A DNA stretch of 11,491 nucleotides from Zygnema cylindricum (Eukaryota; Streptophyta; Zygnematophyceae; Zygnematales; Zygnemataceae), in assembly GCA_037447655.1 (NCBI GenBank), contig JBBHKE010001411.1:1-11491 (forward strand), read 5' to 3'. Position numbers and translations under genes: made by a program. This document shows, piece after piece, positions 6,866-11,491 of this stretch (position 1 is the stretch's first letter; every line of letters starts with the position of its first letter). The notes below the pieces were generated by a model. That model ran no database searches. It was given only the letters and a program-made list of their open reading frames with translations, and had not been told where the DNA came from.

Positions 6866-7945
6866 ATGGTGGTTGTAGAACAACAAGTTATGGGCCTTTC
6901 GTCAAGAATTCTTATCTTCAATTGCCAAAAGTATGAGTATTGGGAGGTGATGGTTGAATCGTCGTTTGAAACTGCTGACTTATTGGGGGTCTTGGATGGC
7001 TCCCTTGATGAAACAGATCCAAGTTGGGCGAAAAGGAATTCAATGGCAGGGAACAATCTAATCCTTTGAATTTCGGAAAATCTGGTTATGTCTCAACTGA
7101 AAATGAAGAAGGCGAGTGAGATTTGGAAATCATTGAAATCCGCTTTTGAGAAAGCGAATGTTCAAGAGGAGCTCCTGGTGGCTGGAAAAATTTGGGGATA
7201 CAAATACTCGGGGGGAACTATGGTCGAGTATTGTGAAAATTTTCGTGCACTTATTGATGCACACTCTTCTGCTGGGGGGTCATTTCACGAGTTTCAATAG
7301 GCGACTCTGCTTATTAGAGGTCTCCTTAGTAGCATGAAAGGTGTGTCTGTTCAGCTAAAGAGTCATGATAAAATTAGCTTGTCATTTCAGCTAGCGTACA
7401 AATTTTTATTGGAGGAAGAGACTAATACTAAAATCCTTGAAGGAGAAGGAAAGGTTGAAGCTTTTGCAACAGACTTTGACAAAAGAAATCATGTTAATCA
7501 GAACATGAGTCAGTTTAACTAAAATCACAATCAGTTTAATCAGTATAATCAGAGGCAGAATATGCTATCTTCTACTACTTGTTTTTATTGTTATGAGAAG
7601 GGTCATGGATACAGGTATTGTCCTAAGCTGAAAAAGGCAAATGAGAGAGGTTTATATAGGCCAGGTTGGCAGCAAAGCCAATATCACAAAAGCTTTTCTA
7701 GAAATCCCACCCATGGGAATGCTCTCTTTTCAGCTTTTGCAACTGATGCAGATGAGTGTTTAAGCTTCAATGAGCCAAAGGAGGCGGAGTTATTTGTTAT
7801 GGCGGCAGCCATGGAGGTTCCAAATGACGCAAGATGGATCATGGACACGGGAGCGTTGGCCCACATGTGCTAGAACAAAGCGGCTTTTACAAATCTGCAG
7901 CAAACGTCTCCAAAGAGTATCTACTATGCTTGTGGCATGAGTGTA
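6866..7945 (+). pseudogene. gag: Copia gag and protease start, broken
   Basis: Gag packages the element RNA in cytoplasmic particles; the protease would cleave the polyprotein. The frame starting at ATG 6866 is the first ATG after an in-frame TGA at 6806. It shows a plant copia gag N-terminus (FNCQKYEYWEVMVESS region), then a UBN2-like part (SEIWKSLKSAFEKANVQEEL at about 7112-7171). A perfect CX2CX4HX4C zinc knuckle lies at 7580-7621 and the protease motif DTG at 7844-7852 (WIMDTGALAHMC). All of this stays in one frame but is broken by stops at 7067-7069, 7298-7300, 7520-7522 and 7871-7873. The later stops sit where glutamine codons would be plausible, fitting C-to-T decay. It cannot be translated as a whole. 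Confidence 0.88.
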
Positions 7946-7950
7946 CAAAC
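7946..7950. repeat. Left target-site duplication (CAAAC) of solo LTR
   Basis: CAAAC immediately precedes TGTTGTT and is repeated exactly at 9270-9274 after AACAACA. Five base pairs is the normal duplication length for LTR retrotransposons. Confidence 0.9.
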
Positions 7951-8330
7951 TGTTGTTCTTTGGTCTAAAATAGACCGCAGAAGCCACCCAAACTATCATG
8001 CAAGAAGCTAAGCAAAACTAGGCTTATGAACAATCATTTGAAATGCATCCTCTATTTAACATACATCAACTAAGGTTTGATGGAATAGTCAACATAAACA
8101 AACCCTAGGACAAATGCATGACATAACATATCAAACATATATAAAATAACATAAATAAATAATAACATAAGAGTGCAATCTCACATAAAAATTTAATAAA
8201 GAAAAGTATATCAATAAATATATTACTCAAAGTGCATGACCTAATCGACAACCCTAAAATACTACATCTTTGGTCCCCACTTTTCTTACCATCATTGATG
8301 ATTAATTCCTAACAAAGCTCATTCCTAAAT

Positions 8331-8426
8331 ATACACTTGTGAGCTGTCAACGAATCACTAAGTGTCAAAATAACCAACATACACTTGTGAGCTGTTAACA
8401 AATCACTAAGTGTCAAAATAACCAAC
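8331..8426. repeat. 48-bp tandem duplication inside the LTR
   Basis: Two adjacent units (8331-8378 and 8379-8426), each starting ATACACTTGTGAGCTG and ending AAAATAACCAAC, differ at two positions (C/T and G/A). A related short direct repeat (AATCGTAAGCGTACAC, 29-bp spacing) follows at about 8458 and 8487. Confidence 0.92.
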
Positions 8427-8768
8427 GTAAATTACGTAACTGTCATTAAATCAAACTAATCGTAAGCGTACACCTGAAAGTCAAGCAATCGTAAGCGTAC
8501 ACTTGTTTGCAAATACGACACATAAATTAAAGTGTCGATATCCTCATTAATCACGTAAAATATAACTATTTTAATCAACACTAAATCATTAGTTCGCATA
8601 AAACAAAATATTGATGTTTCAAATATTTACACCGACGCATCCACAAATCCGCGTCATAAGGGACAACTTGCTTAGTCACTTGTCAATAAGTCCACGTAGC
8701 AAGCCGATATCACATACGTACGACCCACTTGATCATACATCCTCAAAATAGTGTGAGCCATAAAAAGC

Positions 8769-8785
8769 GGCGGACGCCGTCCGCC
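8769..8785. repeat. GC-rich hairpin inside the LTR
   Basis: GGCGGAC-GCC-GTCCGCC: a perfect 7-bp stem with a 3-nt loop in otherwise moderate-GC DNA. It could influence the LTR transcript, but the function is unknown. Confidence 0.7.
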
Positions 8786-9269
8786 TTCAAAGTACAACAC
8801 AATCCACTGTCGAAACGACACGGTACTATCCAAATAATGTCGGTACCGCAACCGCGTAGTTCGTCATAAATGCACCTTGTCGCATATAAGGTACACGTCA
8901 TTTGTGATAAATGCCTGTCGCAAATAAAGTACACCTAATAGTACACCTGTCCAAAATAGATTCTATGTACCATCGCGTACTTTCCATAATTGTCGATCGT
9001 CACACTAGATTCCGTACGGCCGTCATACAATTTAAAACATTTCGAATATTAATCATCGTCGGATCACTTCACGATCCGCCGTGTATTTCAATTACGCATT
9101 CCGTATTTTTTTCGTATGCTTCTTTGCGTTACTCAAACGTCAATCTTCAATTAATATTGCTTCTACCCCAAACCCGTAAATCCATTCGTACCACCACATT
9201 ACTTTCAGTATTTACGTACGCACGCAAACATGCGCATGCACGTACGAAACTGAATCTTCAAAAACAACA

Positions 9270-9274
9270 CAAAC
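9270..9274. repeat. Right target-site duplication (CAAAC) of solo LTR
   Basis: This is an exact copy of 7946-7950, directly after the AACAACA end of the LTR. Copia coding sequence resumes at 9275. Confidence 0.9.
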
Positions 9275-10564
9275 CTCAACTTAGGTTGATGTATCTCTGA
9301 TGGTAGATGTGGGGGGAAAGTCGGTAGAGAACACCCTTCACAATATTTTATATGTTCCAGACTTTAAGAAGAATCTTTTTTCTACACTCTTAATGGAGAG
9401 CAAACGCTTTGAAGTCATTTTGAAAGGAGGTAGACAGGTTATCAGCAAGAAAGGGAAAGTAACACTAACAGGAACTAGAGATGCTAGCAAAATGTATCGG
9501 ATGGACATGGCTCAATATAAAGAAAATGATGTTCTCTACTCTAGTGTCCAATATGATAATGAGTTGTGGCATAAGAGATTAGGACATATGAATTATGATA
9601 GTCTTAAAAAAATGGTGAATTCGGGAAAAGTTGATGGAGTTTCTTTCAGTTCTCATCCTATAAATTCATGTGATGGTTGTTCACTTGGCAAGATCCATAG
9701 ATTGCCATTTCCATGGGAAACAAACCAGAGATCGGAGAAAGCTTTGCAGCTAATACATTCTGATGTTCTTGGTCCTTCGTAAGTGGCTTCAGCTAGAGGC
9801 GTCCACTATATGTTTACATTCACAGATAACTACTTGAGGTACAGCAAAGTTTACTTCATCCAACATAAAATTGAAGTGTTTACTCATATAAAACACTACA
9901 AAGAGTGTCGGAAAAGCTTCATGGAGTTCTAATCTTGGCGCTGAGATCGGACAATTGTGGAGAATACACATCAAAGGAATTCAAATAATTTCTCCTTCAA
10001 GAAGGAATCAGTCACAATCTTACAGTTCCATATACACCAAAATAGAATGGTGTTTATGAGAGATTAAATGGTACAGTGAAAGAGAGTGCTCGGTCTATGC
10101 TTGCAGAAAAAGGGCTAGATTTGAAATTTTGGGCTAAAGCACTTAACTGTGTTGTTTATATTAAGAATAAAATTGCTTCTAGATTTATTAGCACTACACC
10201 TTATGAGCTTTAGACACGAGAAAATTCTGATGTTAGTCACTTTAAGATCGTTAGCAGCAAGTGCTTTAATCTAGACACTTCACAAGATAGATGGAAAATG
10301 GAGGCTAAAGGCTTACTTAAGATCTTCATGGGGTATGATGATAATGCAAAAGGGTATAGAGTTTTTGTATTTGAGAAACATAAAGTGATTATCTCTAGGA
10401 ATATCTAGATTAAAGATGAACAAGAGTCAGTTGACTTATTTAAAGTGCCAGATCAACCGGCAAAGGAAAAACATATACATGTTGTTTATCACCATACGCA
10501 GCGAGTCTACTTTCCACCATCAAGTGGGACACCTCTTCCTTCAAGTCCTCTGGTGCCTTCATAG
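9275..10564 (+). pseudogene. pol: Copia pre-integrase and integrase, broken
   Basis: Integrase inserts the element's cDNA into nuclear DNA. The GAG-pre-integrase domain reads LHNILYVPDFKKNLFST at about 9336-9386. The HHCC finger has WHKRLGH (His codons 9570 and 9585) and CDGC (Cys codons 9669 and 9678). The acidic triad is Asp 9762 (IHSDVLGP), Asp 9950 (RSDNCGEY) and Glu 10058 (YERLNG), with 35 residues between the last two. Stops occur at 9282, 9780, 9986, 10043, 10211, 10406 and 10562. The frame changes between about 9900 and 9940. The stop at 10043 replaces the residue before NG and that at 10211 the residue after PYEL, normally Gln and Trp. The linker (SGTPLPSSPLVPS) runs straight into the minisatellite, so RT and RNase H are absent. 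Confidence 0.9.
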
Positions 10565-10880
10565 GACATATGTACATATATGCACGTACATATATACATA
10601 TGTACATATATACACATGTACACATATACATATGTACATATATACATATGTACTTATATACACATGTACATGTATACACATCTACATATATACACATGTA
10701 CATTTATACAAATGAACGTATATATATGTACATATATACATATGCATATATATAAATATATACACGTACATATATATATGTACATATATACATATGTACA
10801 TATATACATAGGTACATATATACACATGTACATATATACACATGTACATATATACATATGTACATATATACACATGTACA
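10565..10880. repeat. 16-bp TACATATATACAYATG minisatellite
   Basis: About 20 units of mostly 16 bp (some shorter or longer), with consensus TACATATATACATATG or TACATATATACACATG. Nearly every step alternates pyrimidine-purine. Because 16 is not a multiple of three and the unit has few stop codons, long frames open on both strands (for example 10580-10960 plus and 10654-10926 minus). Their Tyr/Ile/His/Met/Thr-rich peptides are artefacts of the repeat. Confidence 0.93.
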
Positions 10881-10929
10881 TAGGTCGTTTGCATTTTTCA
10901 TCATTGCCGATTCTGGAATGGGGCATTGG

Positions 10930-11147
10930 TTTTGTGCTTCAAAGGGGGTCTATCACCTAGACACAATCGAACCCTCATATTTGTATACATGCATACAATA
11001 TATATACATATGTACATATGTACATATATAAATATGTACATATACACACATGTACATATATACATATAGATAAATATATCGTATGCATGTATACAAATAT
11101 GAGGGTTCGATTTTGTCGAGGTAATATACCCCCTTTGAAGCACAAAA
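10930..11147. repeat. 67-bp inverted repeat around minisatellite spacer
   Basis: The left arm is 10930-10996 (TTTTGTGCTTCAAAGGGGGT to TGTATACATGCATAC). The reverse complement of 11081-11147 matches it with 4 differences in 67 and no gaps. The 84-bp spacer (10997-11080) is more TACATA/TGTACATA sequence. The arms contain AATCGAACCCTC; its complement GAGGGTTCGATT resembles a pol III box B. No flanking duplication is obvious. It could be a foldback element or an inverted duplication made at a replication fork. Confidence 0.88.
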
Positions 11148-11365
11148 CTGTAGAAATTAATGGTACATTTTTAGTATTTTATAGGTCTAAATAGAAATAT
11201 AGAAAGAAGCCGAGGCAGTCTACCTCTAACTTCTCTCTCGAACTCTCAAACTTGTCGCAGTCACTGAGAAATTGGAGAGGGAGCTAGAGCCATGGCTACC
11301 TAGGCTATCCAGAGGTTTATGGGAAATTTATATTAGTTAGGGTTTATTTATTTAAAAGGAATGTG
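11148..11365. other. Unassigned sequence near window end
   Basis: No supported gene and no clear repeat boundary. Mixed sequence with CT-rich and GA-rich patches around 11220-11300. Confidence 0.5.
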
Positions 11366-11445
11366 CCGGCGACAGGAATTGATCCTTGTACCTACCGGCC
11401 GGCAGACAGGAAGTAGCCGGTAGCCTTAGCCGTTAACTCTAGGAC
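11366..11445 (-). mobile_element. tRNA-like (SINE-like) piece at window end
   Basis: On the minus strand TAGAGTTAACGGCTAAGG resembles box A, and AAGGATCAATTCCTG, roughly 50 nt downstream, resembles box B (two changes from GGTTCRANTCC), followed by TCGCCGGCAC and an AT-rich part. The head differs from those at 1845-2010, 3270-3430 and 4661-4733, so it would be another family. The extents are approximate. Confidence 0.4.
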
Positions 11446-11491
11446 TAACATTACGTAGTATATAGTTTGATAATTATTTAAACATGTAAAC

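Larger units (their letters stand above)
7951..9269. mobile_element. Solo LTR (1,319 bp) nested in copia
   Basis: It starts TGTTGTT and ends AACAACA, a perfect 7-bp terminal inverted repeat with TG...CA ends, and is bounded by CAAAC on both sides. It contains no protein domains. Deleting it with one CAAAC joins the upstream copia frame to the downstream one without a shift. Its interior is AT-rich on the left and CpG-richer on the right. It has a 48-bp tandem duplication (8331-8426), a repeated AATCGTAAGCGTACAC, a duplication near 8861-8933 and a GC hairpin at 8769-8785. The length suggests a Ty3/gypsy-type parent, but that is inference. The orientation is not decided. Open frames inside (for example 8911-9300) are chance. 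Confidence 0.9.
6866..10564 (+). mobile_element. Ty1/copia retrotransposon remnant (gag, PR, INT)
   Basis: Domains appear in copia order: gag, CCHC knuckle, DTG protease, GAG-pre-integrase with HHCC, then the DD35E integrase core. The order integrase before (missing) reverse transcriptase separates it from Ty3/gypsy. The element is interrupted by a solo LTR (7951-9269), carries several in-frame stops plus one frameshift, and loses all homology after the integrase-RT linker, where a minisatellite begins. No 5' or 3' copia LTR was identified. The remnant excluding the LTR insertion is about 2.4 kb. Confidence 0.92.

Noticed and set aside
8061-9296. Inverted ATACATCAAC at 8061-8070 and near 9287-9296 as ends of a DNA element
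   Set aside because: Only about 10 bp match, and the second copy lies in copia sequence outside the well-supported solo LTR boundaries.
8911-9300. 129-codon open frame
   Set aside because: It lies almost wholly inside the solo LTR and runs through its boundary; composition is random-like.
10416-11143. Several overlapping open frames on both strands giving Tyr/Ile/His/Met/Thr-rich peptides
   Set aside because: They are the direct reading of a 16-bp minisatellite that lacks stop codons in most frames; there is no sign of selection or of a domain.

Overview
The window looks like repeat-rich, gene-free nuclear DNA of a land plant. The main evidence is a decayed Ty1/copia retrotransposon of plant type: gag with a CCHC knuckle, a DTG protease, a GAG-pre-integrase HHCC finger and a DD35E integrase. 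Around it lie PIF/Harbinger-like and Emigrant/pogo-like miniature elements and tRNA-derived SINE-like pieces. I see no intact host gene, rRNA gene, functional tRNA gene, CRISPR array or bacterial-style operon. The species cannot be named from this sequence.

Layout. 1-313: unassigned DNA with a long purine tract. About 314-2840: two diverged direct copies (R1, R2) of one repeat unit, each interrupted by different insertions. R2 carries a 157-bp Emigrant/pogo-like MITE and a SINE-like block. 2840 to about 3195: one end of a Harbinger-type element in reverse orientation, whose subterminal part has expanded into a 30-32 bp tandem array. About 3195-3440: a second SINE-like copy. 3450-4624: a small palindromic foldback element split by a complete 954-bp Harbinger-type MITE (3628-4581, TSD TAA). 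4661-4733: a tRNA-like head on the minus strand. 4929-5917: a second complete Harbinger-type MITE (989 bp, TSD TTA). 5921-6865: unassigned.

6866-10564: the copia remnant on the plus strand. Its gag-pol frame carries several nonsense codons and one frameshift. It is split by a complete 1,319-bp solo LTR (7951-9269) of a different LTR retrotransposon. That LTR has a perfect 5-bp target duplication (CAAAC) and TG...CA ends, and removing it with one duplication copy makes the copia frame continuous across the site. Reverse transcriptase, RNase H and the 3' LTR are missing. Copia homology stops where a minisatellite of about 16-bp period begins, built of almost pure alternating pyrimidine-purine sequence (10565-10880). 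After it comes a 67-bp inverted repeat around an 84-bp spacer of the same TACATA-type sequence (10930-11147), then a tRNA-like piece on the minus strand near the window end.

No genes here act together in a pathway. The interest is in the layered record of insertions (copia, then solo LTR; foldback element, then Harbinger MITE), in repeats arising inside transposon ends, and in strongly structure-prone DNA. I do not see convincing evidence of a new biological system. The most unusual items are the tandem array born inside a MITE end, the 67-bp inverted repeat with its minisatellite loop, and a 25-bp motif shared by otherwise distinct repeats.
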